Part shown: positions 25,533 through 35,587 of the stretch, one piece after another
Layout: each line of letters starts with the position of its first letter
How positions within the stretch are numbered: position 1 is the stretch's first letter
Source: Bacteriovorax sp.
GTDB lineage: Bacteria; Bdellovibrionota; Bacteriovoracia; Bacteriovoracales; Bacteriovoracaceae
Length of the DNA stretch: 53,742 bases
Assembly: GCA_014377485.1 (NCBI GenBank)
Contig: JACMPM010000004.1
Location: 1 to 53,742 of the forward strand
Reading direction: 5' to 3'
Made by a program: the position numbers and the translations under genes
Notes under the pieces: generated by a model
Told to the model about the DNA's origin: nothing
Seen by the model: only the letters and a program-made list of their open reading frames with translations
Databases searched by the model: none

Positions 25533-26231
25533 ATGATTAAAAATGAGATAGCAAAAAACTTAACGGCAATTAAAAAAGAGCTTAAGACTGCCCAGCTAAT
25601 TGCCGTTTCTAAGTACTCACCAGTAGAAGACGTTATTACTGCCTATAAGTCCCTCCATTATGATTTCGGTGAGAATCGCGTTTTGGACTTAAAAGAAAAA
25701 GCTGAGGCCTTTGTAGAAGAAGGTTTAAATAAAGTTCACTGGCATTTCATTGGTCATCTTCAAAGCAATAAAGTTCGCGAACTCTTTAAAATACCTAATC
25801 TCTATGCAATACATTCTGTTGATTCACTAAGCCTGTTGGAAGAACTTATAAAACGCGAAAATGATTTTGTTGGATCTGAACTGAAGATTTTTTTTCAAGT
25901 GAATACTTCCCATGAAACAGAAAAAAGTGGTTTTGAAACAGCCGAAGAATTAAATCGTGCTATTGATTTACTCATGAGCAGGACCCATTCCAAATTAAAA
26001 TTTTATGGTCTTATGACAATGGGTTCTATTAGAACCACAGAGTTTGAAATCGAGGCCACACGCTGCTTTAGGGATTTAAATTTAATTGCCCGCAATCTTG
26101 AAAAGGTCCACGGGCTTAAAGAGAATTTAAAACTCTCGATGGGCATGAGCCAGGACTATAAACTGGCGATCGATGCAGGATCAGATTTTGTTCGCATAGG
26201 GTCTGCTATTTTTAAATCACATATTACCTGA
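25533..26231 (+). CDS. YggS/PLPBP family pyridoxal phosphate homeostasis protein
   Basis: 232 residues. Lys27 in LIAVSKYSP is the PLP-binding lysine; GENRVLDLKEKA, HWHFIGHLQSNKVREL and the C-terminal LSMGMSQDYKLAIDAGSDFVRIGSAIF are family signatures. It buffers PLP and affects amino-acid pools and has no known enzymatic activity. Starts 14 bases after the previous gene. Confidence 0.95.
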   Translation: MIKNEIAKNLTAIKKELKTAQLIAVSKYSPVEDVITAYKSLHYDFGENRVLDLKEKAEAFVEEGLNKVHWHFIGHLQSNKVRELFKIPNLYAIHSVDSLSLLEELIKRENDFVGSELKIFFQVNTSHETEKSGFETAEELNRAIDLLMSRTHSKLKFYGLMTMGSIRTTEFEIEATRCFRDLNLIARNLEKVHGLKENLKLSMGMSQDYKLAIDAGSDFVRIGSAIFKSHIT

Positions 26232-26271
26232 TTTTAATTTTAAATCTGATTCTTTATCAAAATAGTTAAAT

Positions 26272-26892
26272 TTAAATAAATTCTAAGGCCTTATAAAATA
26301 TTTTCATACTATCCAAAAGCTTTATAAGATCTAGATCGTATTCAATTTTCCCACTATAAAACAGAAAAAATTTCTTCTCTGCCCGTATTGAATTATAGGG
26401 ATTCACGATATCTCGTGCGGTTTTGTGTTTTAATCCGTTGGTGAAAAGATAGTTGAGGACATTCTTCAACTCCCTGGCCGATGATATCAGCCTAAAATGA
26501 TAGCGGTGCTTATATACACCTCCATTGGTCTTCCTCATTCTATTGATTGCTTTGGAGAGAGTGACTCCAAAGGCCTGCATGCCTTTGCCTAATATATGAT
26601 TGTTCTCTGCCTCAATTAATAAATGGACATGGTCATATTCCAACGAAAAGTGGATGACCTTGAGTCCTTGTTTTCTCGCGTTTAGGATTGCCCGCTTTAG
26701 AATACTTAAGACCGATTTATTTTTCATCTCCGCCTTAATCTTTTTAATCTTTACCGTTATGTGAAGTGAGCTTGGCCTTTTTAAAAAAGGTCTTGAAGTA
26801 TGCCTAATTCCCGCATCATGAACAGCAGGTCTTCCTGCTCCTTTAAAATTGATCAGAGATATTTGGGTATTTTTTCTTAATTTCTTTTTCAT
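26272..26892 (-). CDS. REP-associated tyrosine transposase-like protein (Y1/RAYT)
   Basis: 206 residues. HUH motif His88-Val-His90 in LEYDHVHLLIEA and a candidate catalytic Tyr148 in NVLNYLFTNG put it in the Y1 (IS200/TnpA_REP) family. These single-strand nucleases handle short palindromic REP sequences and are usually single-copy and domesticated. The extended N-terminus (RPAVHDAGIRHTSRPFLKRP) occurs in RAYTs. AGGAGG is 8 bases before the ATG. I saw no complete insertion sequence ends or clear REP elements next to it. Confidence 0.85.
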   Translation of the reverse strand: MKKKLRKNTQISLINFKGAGRPAVHDAGIRHTSRPFLKRPSSLHITVKIKKIKAEMKNKSVLSILKRAILNARKQGLKVIHFSLEYDHVHLLIEAENNHILGKGMQAFGVTLSKAINRMRKTNGGVYKHRYHFRLISSARELKNVLNYLFTNGLKHKTARDIVNPYNSIRAEKKFFLFYSGKIEYDLDLIKLLDSMKIFYKALEFI

Positions 26893-27231
26893 GCAAAATG
26901 CCTCCTAAAGCTTAAAGGCAAATTAGGCAGACAATAGCATTTACAATGATGAGGAATTTTAAAGGGGGTTTTTATCGAACAAGTAAAAATATGACTGGGG
27001 ATAGTTAAGAATTATATAATGAAGCTTCGTAATTGGTATGTGTAATGGACTTTTAAGAAGTTACACAAATATGATAGAGAGAACTAAATCCGTAAAATGA
27101 TTAGACACTTTCGAACATGTTTTTAACATAATCGATGAAAGTGATCTCCAAGTTATCAATTATTGTAAACCATTGCATTGGCATTCATTCTGCATTCATT
27201 ACATCAAATAATGGCCTTAAAGGAGAATTTG
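26893..27231. other. Intergenic region without recognised gene
   Basis: 339 bases between the RAYT gene and a divergent barrel gene. It holds the RAYT ribosome site within a GCCT...AGGC imperfect palindrome (about 26902-26921) and AGGAG at 27221-27225 for the next gene. No convincing ORF, tRNA or terminator was found. Confidence 0.6.
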
Positions 27232-27930
27232 ATGAAATCAACTATCATGCTTGGGCTTTTATGTGTTCTTTCAACATCAGTTCACGCTCAATCAGATTCA
27301 AACACTCCGGCATGGAATGAGCAAATTATTAAAGATTTTTCAAAAAATAGCAGATCAGTTGAATTTTCTGTCGGCTATTTATCCAATCAATTAACAAGTA
27401 ATGATAACGATAAAATAAAGAGTAGTGGAACAGGATTAAGAATCGGAAAAACTTTTAATTTATCGTCAGATATAAATACCACTACAAGTTTGGCCGGCAG
27501 TTATTTAACAATAAAACATGATAATAATAATTTATCGGAAGACTTTATTGTAAATGGGACAATAAGTGAGATTGGATTATCGCAAAGACTCTCTGTGGAT
27601 CTTGGTTCTTCAGGAACAATCGTTAGACCTTTTGTAGAAGTTGGAGTTTCCAGAGGACTTATCGCAACTAAATATTCAGGCCTGGATAATTTCTCCGCAG
27701 ATATAAATTATAATAAATACGTAGCGGCCGCTGGTCTGCAGATTGTGTTTGATAATAATATTGTTCCCTTTGTTATGTTTGACTATTCCAAAATAAAAAC
27801 GGACAAAAATTTTCATTCACAAGGAAGTATTGATGGAGAGTCATTTTCAAAAGATGTAGCATTTGAAACTGATTCTGAACGCAAGCTTAGTTCACAAACT
27901 TTAACAATTGGTATTGGATTCCTATTCTAA
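27232..27930 (+). CDS. Small outer-membrane beta-barrel protein
   Basis: 232 residues from the ATG at 27232, with AGGAG just upstream; starting farther upstream would bury the signal peptide (IMLGLLCVLSTSVHA). The mature part alternates hydrophobic and polar residues in strands (SVEFSVGYLSNQL, PFVEVGVSRGLIA, TLTIGIGFLF) and ends with Phe, as for proteins inserted by the Bam machine. Probably an 8-strand barrel. Function unknown. Confidence 0.78.
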   Translation: MKSTIMLGLLCVLSTSVHAQSDSNTPAWNEQIIKDFSKNSRSVEFSVGYLSNQLTSNDNDKIKSSGTGLRIGKTFNLSSDINTTTSLAGSYLTIKHDNNNLSEDFIVNGTISEIGLSQRLSVDLGSSGTIVRPFVEVGVSRGLIATKYSGLDNFSADINYNKYVAAAGLQIVFDNNIVPFVMFDYSKIKTDKNFHSQGSIDGESFSKDVAFETDSERKLSSQTLTIGIGFLF

Positions 27931-28079
27931 AATGGCCAAAACATTAGGGTGGAAGGACACCATTAGATGAATTACTTCCACTTATCTTTTTATTAGATAG
28001 TTATCTTCTTTTGATTCTATAGGCTATAATAATACTGTTTTGTTATAATCTAAGCATTATAAGCGTAAGGGAGGGCCTA

Positions 28080-29024
28080 ATGACTACTCAAAGAAAAGTT
28101 CCAGAACTAAGTTTATTAAGTTATGTAAATGGAAGTAACGCCGACAAAATTAAATTCGTCGATAATATTTTTGCAGGTCTTAAAGACTATGGCTTTATTA
28201 TCTTAAAAGATCATCCAATCGAACAAAAAAAAATAGACCGTGCTTATGAATTAGTTCAGGTATTTTTTGAACTTCCAATTGAAACAAAAAATAAATACAA
28301 ACAGGGCAACGGCGGTCAGCGCGGATACACTCCTTTTAAAACAGAACATGCTAAAAATAATGAGAATCCTGATCTAAAAGAATTCTGGCACGTCGGTCGC
28401 GAACTTCTAGGCTCTAGCCCTTATAAAGGGGTTTATCCGGAGAATGTCTGGCCTTCTGAAGTAGGCGAACTTAAAAAATCATTCTTGGATTTATACGAGG
28501 CGATGGACAGTACTTCTCAAATTCTTCTCGAAACTATAGGGAAGGGGTTGGATCTTCCTTCATCTTACTTCAACGATATGATCAATGATGGAAACTCAAT
28601 CATTCGCATGATTCATTATCCGCCTACTAAAGGCGAGGATACAAAAAATTCAATTAGAGCTGCTGCCCATGAAGATATAAATCTTATCACTATGCTGGTT
28701 GGTGCGACTGAATCAGGTCTGCAATTATTAGAGCGCGATGGCACTTGGCTTGACGTTAATTCACGCCCAGGAGAAATCGTAGTGGATACAGGGGATATGA
28801 TGTCGAGAATAACTAATAATATTCTTCCATCAACAACTCATAGAGTAATTAACCCATCGTCAGATGCGAGTGCTCGTTACTCAATGCCTTTTTTCGTTCA
28901 TCCACATTCACAGGCCATTTTAAAAACTATTCCATCGTGTGCTGGTGTGGGAACTTCACAGCCTACAATTACGGCCGGGGATTTTTTGAATCAGAGATTA
29001 AAAGAAATTGGACTTTATAAGTAA
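28080..29024 (+). CDS. Isopenicillin N synthase-like 2-oxoglutarate/Fe(II) oxygenase
   Basis: 314 residues. Iron ligands HxD in AAHEDINLITMLVG and a later His in THRVINP; the 2OG-binding Arg-x-Ser in RYSMPFFVHPH. The N-terminal DIOX_N-type region (GLKDYGFIILKDHPI) marks the IPNS/gibberellin-oxidase group, distinct from the AlkB-like protein at 4441-5295. Substrate unknown. GGGAGG precedes the ATG; single gene with terminator behind it. Confidence 0.88.
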   Translation: MTTQRKVPELSLLSYVNGSNADKIKFVDNIFAGLKDYGFIILKDHPIEQKKIDRAYELVQVFFELPIETKNKYKQGNGGQRGYTPFKTEHAKNNENPDLKEFWHVGRELLGSSPYKGVYPENVWPSEVGELKKSFLDLYEAMDSTSQILLETIGKGLDLPSSYFNDMINDGNSIIRMIHYPPTKGEDTKNSIRAAAHEDINLITMLVGATESGLQLLERDGTWLDVNSRPGEIVVDTGDMMSRITNNILPSTTHRVINPSSDASARYSMPFFVHPHSQAILKTIPSCAGVGTSQPTITAGDFLNQRLKEIGLYK

Positions 29025-29035
29025 AAAAATAAAAA

Positions 29036-29060
29036 AGCAGCCTTAGAGCTGCTTTTTTTT
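29036..29060. terminator. Bidirectional rho-independent terminator
   Basis: AGCAGC / GCTGCT stem with a 6-base loop (29036-29053). A run lies on the left and eight T on the right, so it can end both the oxygenase gene and the convergent gene that ends at 29067. Confidence 0.9.
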
Positions 29061-29066
29061 ATATAT

Positions 29067-30011
29067 TTAAAACCTTAACCCGATCGTAATTTTAGCATTC
29101 AAAATATTTGTCACTTGAGTAGTGCCATTTTGAAAACTTTCATGAGCACTAAGAGATTCAACAGATCCCTCAAAAATCATCGCCACAGAGTTTGAAAATG
29201 GCATCAGATAGCCAAATCTTGCCTCTGGCAATAGGGTGACAACCCCTGTGCTTTTTTCATCACTAATGGTCGTAGTCGATTTCCCGATACCGGCAGCAAG
29301 TGTCAGGTAAAAATTATTTTTATCTTTTGAGAAAGCAACAAAGTGATAAGTTGCCGCGACCGTCGCCATGACTCTGGAAGTGGGAATATCTAAATTTGGA
29401 TTTGAGAGGCGATAAACTTCGTTGTCGATTCTTCCACCGGTGTTTATTTCAAATTCCGGTAAAAATCGAAAATTATATTCTAAAGCAAAAGTATATCCAG
29501 AACGTTTTGAATTTTTATCAGCACTCACATCAGACGAAGATTGAGAAAGGCCCTGATCAAAGCTTGCTTTAAGGGAAAAGTTATCGCTTGTTCTGAATTT
29601 TTTAAATAAAATATCGTAGTTAACTTCTGGAGTGAGGTTATAAATATCACCCACAATATCAAGAGCAACATTTCCATAGGCATGAGAGTTGTAACTTATA
29701 AATTCTTCTTTATTAAAAGGAACATTTACATTTTTATCAACAGGTGTCCAAAGAGAGTAATTGCGATTGACTTCAACGGCCTTGCATAAAATGCTGACAT
29801 TTTCGTTGGCATAAATTATTTCCTGGCCACGCATGACCCCGTCCTTAACTCCTTTTGCCATGACAAATGAGCGTCTGTCACTCGAAACAGTTTGCACCAC
29901 CATTAATTCTTCGCGAGGTTTTTCAGCGGCAGCCGAGACTTTAATTAGAGAATTACTCAAGAATAAAACACTCAAAAAAACTAAGCCATATAATGCTCTG
30001 AAATTAACCAT
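29067..30011 (-). CDS. Outer-membrane beta-barrel protein with N-terminal domain
   Basis: 314 residues with a signal peptide (LYGLVFLSVLFLSNSLIKVSAA). About 80 residues of soluble N-terminal domain (VQTVSSDRRSFVMAKGVKDGVMRGQEI, a small SH3-like beta pattern) precede a strand-rich part ending in GLRF with terminal Phe. Outer membrane, function unknown. Closed by the shared terminator. Confidence 0.75.
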   Translation of the reverse strand: MVNFRALYGLVFLSVLFLSNSLIKVSAAAEKPREELMVVQTVSSDRRSFVMAKGVKDGVMRGQEIIYANENVSILCKAVEVNRNYSLWTPVDKNVNVPFNKEEFISYNSHAYGNVALDIVGDIYNLTPEVNYDILFKKFRTSDNFSLKASFDQGLSQSSSDVSADKNSKRSGYTFALEYNFRFLPEFEINTGGRIDNEVYRLSNPNLDIPTSRVMATVAATYHFVAFSKDKNNFYLTLAAGIGKSTTTISDEKSTGVVTLLPEARFGYLMPFSNSVAMIFEGSVESLSAHESFQNGTTQVTNILNAKITIGLRF

Positions 30012-30210
30012 GTATAAAGTTTAACATAGCTAATGCCAATAAAAAGACTCACTTTTTCTACCTAGTCAAAATTGTATCCTATCGTAATACTCGGATAGAG
30101 GACAATTATGCCGGAGCATTGAAGTCAGGGATAAAATAGTACGGAGTCTTAAAGAAAGACGGCAAGACTTCGATAAGTGCTTGAGGAGTACCGAGTTTTA
30201 AGAAAAATGA

Positions 30211-33200
30211 ATGATGAAAATAAATAAGCTTATTCACATTTTTTTCATGAGTGCCATCATATTTTTGATGAGTGCCTGTGTGCCTAAGGCCACTGAGAAT
30301 AAAGCTGTTTGTGGAACCAATCAAGCTTTTAATAGCGTTACTCGAACTTGCGTGAGTACTTCAGAGTTGCGAACTCGTCCAGTTGCAACTAAAAGCTCTG
30401 ATACACTTTCTCAAGAAGTCGCTAAGACAATTACTCTTACATATAGTGACGGAAATAATAATTCGGCCATCGCTTGTAATGTGTCTAGTGTTTCTTCAAA
30501 TATCGAAGCGATATCACCACAAGTTATTAATCGTGGTGTTTTCAATGCAGCAGATTTAGTTTTTTCTTCAGCTGATAGCTTGGCATTGGCAGTTCCGGTC
30601 AATGGAACGACTCCTGCTTATCGAACGGCCATGCTTTCGGCGTTGGTGAGCGCTAAGAAAACTTATAATTACTCTAATGTTATTTTACAACTAGATCTTT
30701 TTAAGACTGCTGTTGATAATATTTTAACTTATTCTGCTCCGCTTGCGGCAGGTAGTGCCACTTTGAAGAATTATTATGATCTTACTCAAGCGCGTCTCTT
30801 AGTTTATTTGCCAATTAAAACCTTCGTTGATAGTCGCTGCGATTGTACTGGTGGAATTTGTACTACAGCAATTGCTCCACGAATTTTTCAAAATGGTACT
30901 GCTGGATTCACTTATACAATTAGCGATATCGATGGTTTAGGAGATCCTAAGGTTGTAAGCCTTTCAATTGCGGCCTTACCGGGGTCTACAGATTTTTTGC
31001 TTCCAGCAGCTGAGTCAACTTATTTGACCTATCCTCAAAGTGCAACAAATATGCCTTCCACTTATACGGTTACTCTTCCAATTGCTCGCGATTATTTATC
31101 TTCTACTGCCTTTAATTACACTATAACGACAGCTCCAGCGAAAGGGACTATTTCTAATTGCCGGACTTTTGGTATTACTCGTTTATGTGATTACACTCCA
31201 TTTAGTGGGGATTTATATGATACGTTAGTACCTGCTAAAGCCAATGCGACAATTGATGATTTGGTTTTCACGGCTAAAAAAGAAGGCTCCTTTGCCAATA
31301 ACTACACTGTCCAGTATTTTGATCTTCAAGGAAATAATTTGGGTATCGATTCTTATGTAACTAAAACTGAAAGTTTTGGTCTCATTTCATACCCTCTAAA
31401 TAGTTCATATAATGAAAGTTTTGTAAGAGTTGTTGGTAATAATATAAAAGTTTTTATCAATCCAGGAATTACCACTAGTGCTGATATCTTGAGTCTTTTG
31501 AGTAATGATCAAAAAGCAAAAAGTTTAGTCTTGGTCACTGGAGGAAGTCTTGCCACTTTTCCAACTCCCTCTATTTCTACGCCAGCTGCTATTTCGCTTA
31601 CCGGTGGTAGTGATGCATTTGATAAATTCTCCTATACAGCAAGTAATGGATTAGGTACTTCTACAAATACTGCGACAGTAATGTTGAAAATTTCACATAC
31701 TGATCATGCTCCTTTGTCTCCAACTCAATATAATGTTGCTTACATGCCTTTTACTTTGACGGGGGCAACAACTGTTGCTGAAGCTGAAGGATCAGTCGCG
31801 GGTCAAATTATTACGCTTCCATATTTCGATGCAGATAATTCTCCCATCATTAAGGCAGTTACTTGTGCCGTCGATTTTTCCACTCCACCAAACGTAGGGC
31901 TTGCCTTTGCACCACTTACTAGCTGTGCTTGTACTGCTCTGGGCGTTTGTACAGTGAGTGTAGTACCGACAGCTTTTTTTAATGGGATCGGAAAATTTTC
32001 TTATACAATTACAACTATCGATCAACTTTCCGCTGCCACACAAACTAGTCTTCCTCAAGCTGTAAACATGACTATTTGGGAAGTAAATAATCCACCTGTT
32101 CTCACTTTGACTTCAGCGACAGCAACGGCCGCAGGTGTACCTACAAGTTACGCTGCTCCTTTGCCAAATCCTTTGCAGACTCAAGAAAATTCTTCAGCTG
32201 CTCCAAGCTCGGCCTATATTTGTTTTACTGCCAATCAGGGAGGCGGACTTGATGAAGCTACTCAAACGTTAACTGTAACGCCAGTTCAGGTGGCCCCAAC
32301 TTCTAACGTTAATATGATAATAAATTTTGGAGTGGTCTTAATCCCAGGAGCAACCGCTAATGCTTGTTCTATTGGGCAATACATGTTGCCGTTTTCAACG
32401 ACACAAAATCAATCGGGGACTACGAACATAAAAATTACTTTATCAGATAACGGAACAACTCATGGAGTGGCCAATCCCCAATCAGTGAATCAAATTATTC
32501 CTTTACTTGTTAATTCTGTAGATGATCCTCCTTATTTTATCCAAACAATGAGTGGTGTTCAAACCAATGAAGGTGGTGCTGTTGTGGCAGGACCTTTTAT
32601 TGTAGATGAAGATCAGGGAAGTTCGCCTGATGAAGATACGCAGCCAATGACCATCACAGCAATTACTTCTGATAATCCCGCGGTGTTGCCTAATAGTGCA
32701 ATTACAATTTTTTATGATTTAAACAATAATGGAGTGGAAGATTCTGGAGAGACACGAACAGTAGGGCAAATGTTGGAAGTTCTTGCCACAGATGATGTCA
32801 AGCTTCATCCTTTTTATCTAAAGTTAAATCCAATTGCAGGAGTTGCGGGAAATGCTAACATAAAAATAACAATCAATGATGGAAATGTGGCCCCATCACA
32901 TTATGTCTCTTCAACCTTTTCTTTAATCGTTAATCCCGTGGCAGCTCTTCATGGTGGCTGGGCCAATATTTCTGCGGTCGGAATAAAAACTGATAAGAAT
33001 GGAACTCCTGCTTCATCTAACGATGTTGTTTGTAATTATAATAAAGCGGCCGATTTAAATAAATGTGATACCACTTCGACGGATTGTACTGGAGCGACAC
33101 CACCTAACAGTGTAGTGACTCCTACTGCAGTGAATGTGCTTTATTGGGATAGCGGTAGTAAGCGTTGTTATCGCAGCCAAGGAACAGATAAATTTTCATG

Positions 33201-35178
33201 GATTGAAATGAGAACACCGTGTCCGGTTACTCGCGTGACTGGAAATGTAAGTTCCGTATGTGCGGGACAGAATTGTTTATATGATCCGACATTACTTCCA
33301 GCTCAGTCCGTTCCAACTGCAACTGCGGTTGGACAATATTATTTTAATACATCAAGCAATTCTTGTAAGTATAGTACGCAGCCTGCCCCAGGGATCTTTG
33401 CATGGAGTGCATCTTCTTTTGTTCCATCAAAAGTCACTCTTTCATGGAATCCATATACCATTACAGGTTCTGGCCCCGATTCATCAGTGCAGATTGAAGG
33501 ATGGAATGTTTATCGTCGTGAAGCAGGTTATGATTATGATTTTAAAAACGGATTTTTAAAAATTAATAGCGCAGACACTAAGACTCTTAACGATTCTACT
33601 ATTAGAACTTTTACGGATATAACGGCCATCGCTGGAAAAGTTTATTATTATTTAGTACGTCCTATTGATAATAATCATCATTTTGCAACCTACACACCAG
33701 AAATTTTTTCTGAGGTACGAGTGCTTGCTCCAGTTGAAAACTATGCCTTTGTTCATCGTTGGATGGTTAATCAAGAAGTGTGCAATAGCATGCATATGAC
33801 AACAACTACCGCAAATAAAGTTGATCCAACTCGTAATTATCGTTGCCCGTTTAAAGGTCCAGGTGAGTCAACGGTGAGTCCAGGATATTATGATATCGAA
33901 AAAGATATGTTGGTTGATATTGCAGAAAGTGGATGCCCATACGCAGTAGCTCCAAAATGTACTAGCAATGGTTGTATAGGTATTGGCGACCCAACTTCAC
34001 TTGGTGCCACAGGGATGGTCGCTAATGATATCTATTATGACCGGAACGCTGGTTCTTGTTATATTTACAATGGAGCGGCATGGAATAGCTATAACTTAGC
34101 AAGTGCAGCTTTAATAACTAGTGCTTCATCAAAAACAAACTCTTCTTTAAACGCACCACTTGTTAATATTTCTCAAGCACAAGCTGGATTGGTTTGTAGT
34201 AATCGCTCTGTTGCTTCTGCTACAGCAAACCTCATAGGGGGAATTTCATCGCCATCTCTTCCAAGCAAAAAAGAATATATGGCCTATTCTGCTTCTCCAA
34301 TGGGGATGAGCGATTCTACGCAAACTGATATGGAGCAAGGATTTTCCTTAAATGTTCAATCACGTTGTAATTCTAGTAGCGCCAATGGATTAGAGACGGC
34401 GTTCACTGATTCAAGTATTCCATCGACCAGTTATATTTATTCTATCGCTGGTACTTCATCATCTGGCATCAGATCGTTATACACAGGTTCAGTTCCATGG
34501 GGTAACAGTTTTTCGACTGAGACTTGCAGCTCACGTTATGGAGTTCAAGATATATATGGAAATGTTGCTCAATGGGTAAAAGATAAAATGACCTGTAATG
34601 GATCGCCATCAACATATGTATGTATGGCCTTGGTAGGAACAGACTTAGGTAACTATGATTTTTTAAATGGTGTCTATAATGGTGCTGCAACTTATCGTTA
34701 TGGATTTAATTTTTTAACTGGTCCATACAATGATGCAAATGCAGATTCTGTAGCCGGTGCCGGTGATGCATTTTTAACAAATTGGGTTTTTAGAGATCAA
34801 CTCTTTAGTGCTGGAAAATTCAGCTTTCCAATTGGAATGCCAATCAATATAGATATTGCAAGCGCTAGCGCAGGTGTTTTGGCAACTTCACCAACACTTC
34901 CATTTTTTCTAAGTATTGGGCCGACAGCAGGGATTACTTCAAGTCAGCTTCATGAAGATGGAATTATAGTTAACGGAGCAGCAGTTTCTCTCGATCCATC
35001 TCAACAAGGTAGTTTAGCAGTGGGGGGAAGTTATCTTTCTGGCAATCTTGCCGGACGGTTTAGTTCAGAGTTAATTCCCTCAGCTACAGTTAGACCCGAT
35101 GTTGGTTTTAGATGTTATATCCCGATTTTGAAAACTAATTTCCCAACCGATCCAGGTCGCCACACCTATTCTTATTAA
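30211..35178 (+). CDS. Giant lipoprotein with repeat region, Fn3-like domain and FGE-sulfatase-like C-terminus
   Basis: 1655 residues. Signal peptide with lipobox LMSAC near residue 22, so lipid-anchored. Two related cysteine-containing repeats occur near residues 208 (CDCTGGICTTAI...NGTAGFTYTISDID) and 570 (CACTALGVCTVSV...NGIGKFSYTITTID), in a long Ser/Thr-rich, cadherin/Ig-like region. A fibronectin type III-like stretch follows at about 1075-1170. Residues 1325-1650 resemble the formylglycine-generating-enzyme/sulfatase-modifying family: LPSKKEYMAYSA, YGVQDIYGNVAQWVKD and VGFRCYIP. In such large surface proteins the FGE fold is often a binding module. Likely adhesin or surface protein. 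Tandem ATGs at the start. Confidence 0.8.
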   Translation: MMKINKLIHIFFMSAIIFLMSACVPKATENKAVCGTNQAFNSVTRTCVSTSELRTRPVATKSSDTLSQEVAKTITLTYSDGNNNSAIACNVSSVSSNIEAISPQVINRGVFNAADLVFSSADSLALAVPVNGTTPAYRTAMLSALVSAKKTYNYSNVILQLDLFKTAVDNILTYSAPLAAGSATLKNYYDLTQARLLVYLPIKTFVDSRCDCTGGICTTAIAPRIFQNGTAGFTYTISDIDGLGDPKVVSLSIAALPGSTDFLLPAAESTYLTYPQSATNMPSTYTVTLPIARDYLSSTAFNYTITTAPAKGTISNCRTFGITRLCDYTPFSGDLYDTLVPAKANATIDDLVFTAKKEGSFANNYTVQYFDLQGNNLGIDSYVTKTESFGLISYPLNSSYNESFVRVVGNNIKVFINPGITTSADILSLLSNDQKAKSLVLVTGGSLATFPTPSISTPAAISLTGGSDAFDKFSYTASNGLGTSTNTATVMLKISHTDHAPLSPTQYNVAYMPFTLTGATTVAEAEGSVAGQIITLPYFDADNSPIIKAVTCAVDFSTPPNVGLAFAPLTSCACTALGVCTVSVVPTAFFNGIGKFSYTITTIDQLSAATQTSLPQAVNMTIWEVNNPPVLTLTSATATAAGVPTSYAAPLPNPLQTQENSSAAPSSAYICFTANQGGGLDEATQTLTVTPVQVAPTSNVNMIINFGVVLIPGATANACSIGQYMLPFSTTQNQSGTTNIKITLSDNGTTHGVANPQSVNQIIPLLVNSVDDPPYFIQTMSGVQTNEGGAVVAGPFIVDEDQGSSPDEDTQPMTITAITSDNPAVLPNSAITIFYDLNNNGVEDSGETRTVGQMLEVLATDDVKLHPFYLKLNPIAGVAGNANIKITINDGNVAPSHYVSSTFSLIVNPVAALHGGWANISAVGIKTDKNGTPASSNDVVCNYNKAADLNKCDTTSTDCTGATPPNSVVTPTAVNVLYWDSGSKRCYRSQGTDKFSWIEMRTPCPVTRVTGNVSSVCAGQNCLYDPTLLPAQSVPTATAVGQYYFNTSSNSCKYSTQPAPGIFAWSASSFVPSKVTLSWNPYTITGSGPDSSVQIEGWNVYRREAGYDYDFKNGFLKINSADTKTLNDSTIRTFTDITAIAGKVYYYLVRPIDNNHHFATYTPEIFSEVRVLAPVENYAFVHRWMVNQEVCNSMHMTTTTANKVDPTRNYRCPFKGPGESTVSPGYYDIEKDMLVDIAESGCPYAVAPKCTSNGCIGIGDPTSLGATGMVANDIYYDRNAGSCYIYNGAAWNSYNLASAALITSASSKTNSSLNAPLVNISQAQAGLVCSNRSVASATANLIGGISSPSLPSKKEYMAYSASPMGMSDSTQTDMEQGFSLNVQSRCNSSSANGLETAFTDSSIPSTSYIYSIAGTSSSGIRSLYTGSVPWGNSFSTETCSSRYGVQDIYGNVAQWVKDKMTCNGSPSTYVCMALVGTDLGNYDFLNGVYNGAATYRYGFNFLTGPYNDANADSVAGAGDAFLTNWVFRDQLFSAGKFSFPIGMPINIDIASASAGVLATSPTLPFFLSIGPTAGITSSQLHEDGIIVNGAAVSLDPSQQGSLAVGGSYLSGNLAGRFSSELIPSATVRPDVGFRCYIPILKTNFPTDPGRHTYSY

Positions 35179-35232
35179 AATCTTAAAAACTAAAGATTTG
35201 AATTCCTAAATTTCTCGCGTTACCCTAATGCT

Positions 35233-35577
35233 ATGATTCAAACTATCGGTCTCCTGATAATTTCAAATCTCTTTAAGACTATGGCCTGGTATGGTCATTT
35301 AAAATCTCATCAGCACTCTAAAATCTGGTTAGTTATTCTTGTAGTGTGCTCAATTGCTTTATTTGAATACTGTTTTCAAGTTCCTTCCAATCGCATAGGA
35401 ATAATTTATTTCTCACTTGGACAACTAAAAATTCTGCAAGAAATTATTACAATGGCCGTGTTGGCAGCTTTTACAGTGTTCTACATGAAGGTTCCGTTAA
35501 CCAAAAATTTTTTAAATGCCAGCATTTGTTTGTTCTTCGCTACTTTTTTTATTTTTAAAGATCATGTTCAATCATAG
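35233..35577 (+). CDS. DMT-superfamily small membrane protein (DUF486 type)
   Basis: 114 residues with four predicted membrane segments. The sequence MAWYGHLKSH, FEYCFQVPSNRIG and FSLGQLKILQEIIT matches what I know of DUF486, small relatives of drug/metabolite transporters. Substrate unknown. The parA gene starts 10 bases after its stop. Confidence 0.85.
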   Translation: MIQTIGLLIISNLFKTMAWYGHLKSHQHSKIWLVILVVCSIALFEYCFQVPSNRIGIIYFSLGQLKILQEIITMAVLAAFTVFYMKVPLTKNFLNASICLFFATFFIFKDHVQS

Positions 35578-35587
35578 GAGTTCTGGT

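Noticed and set aside
26893-26935. REP element upstream of the RAYT gene
   Set aside because: Only a weak GCCT...AGGC symmetry that includes the ribosome site; no second copy noticed in the window.
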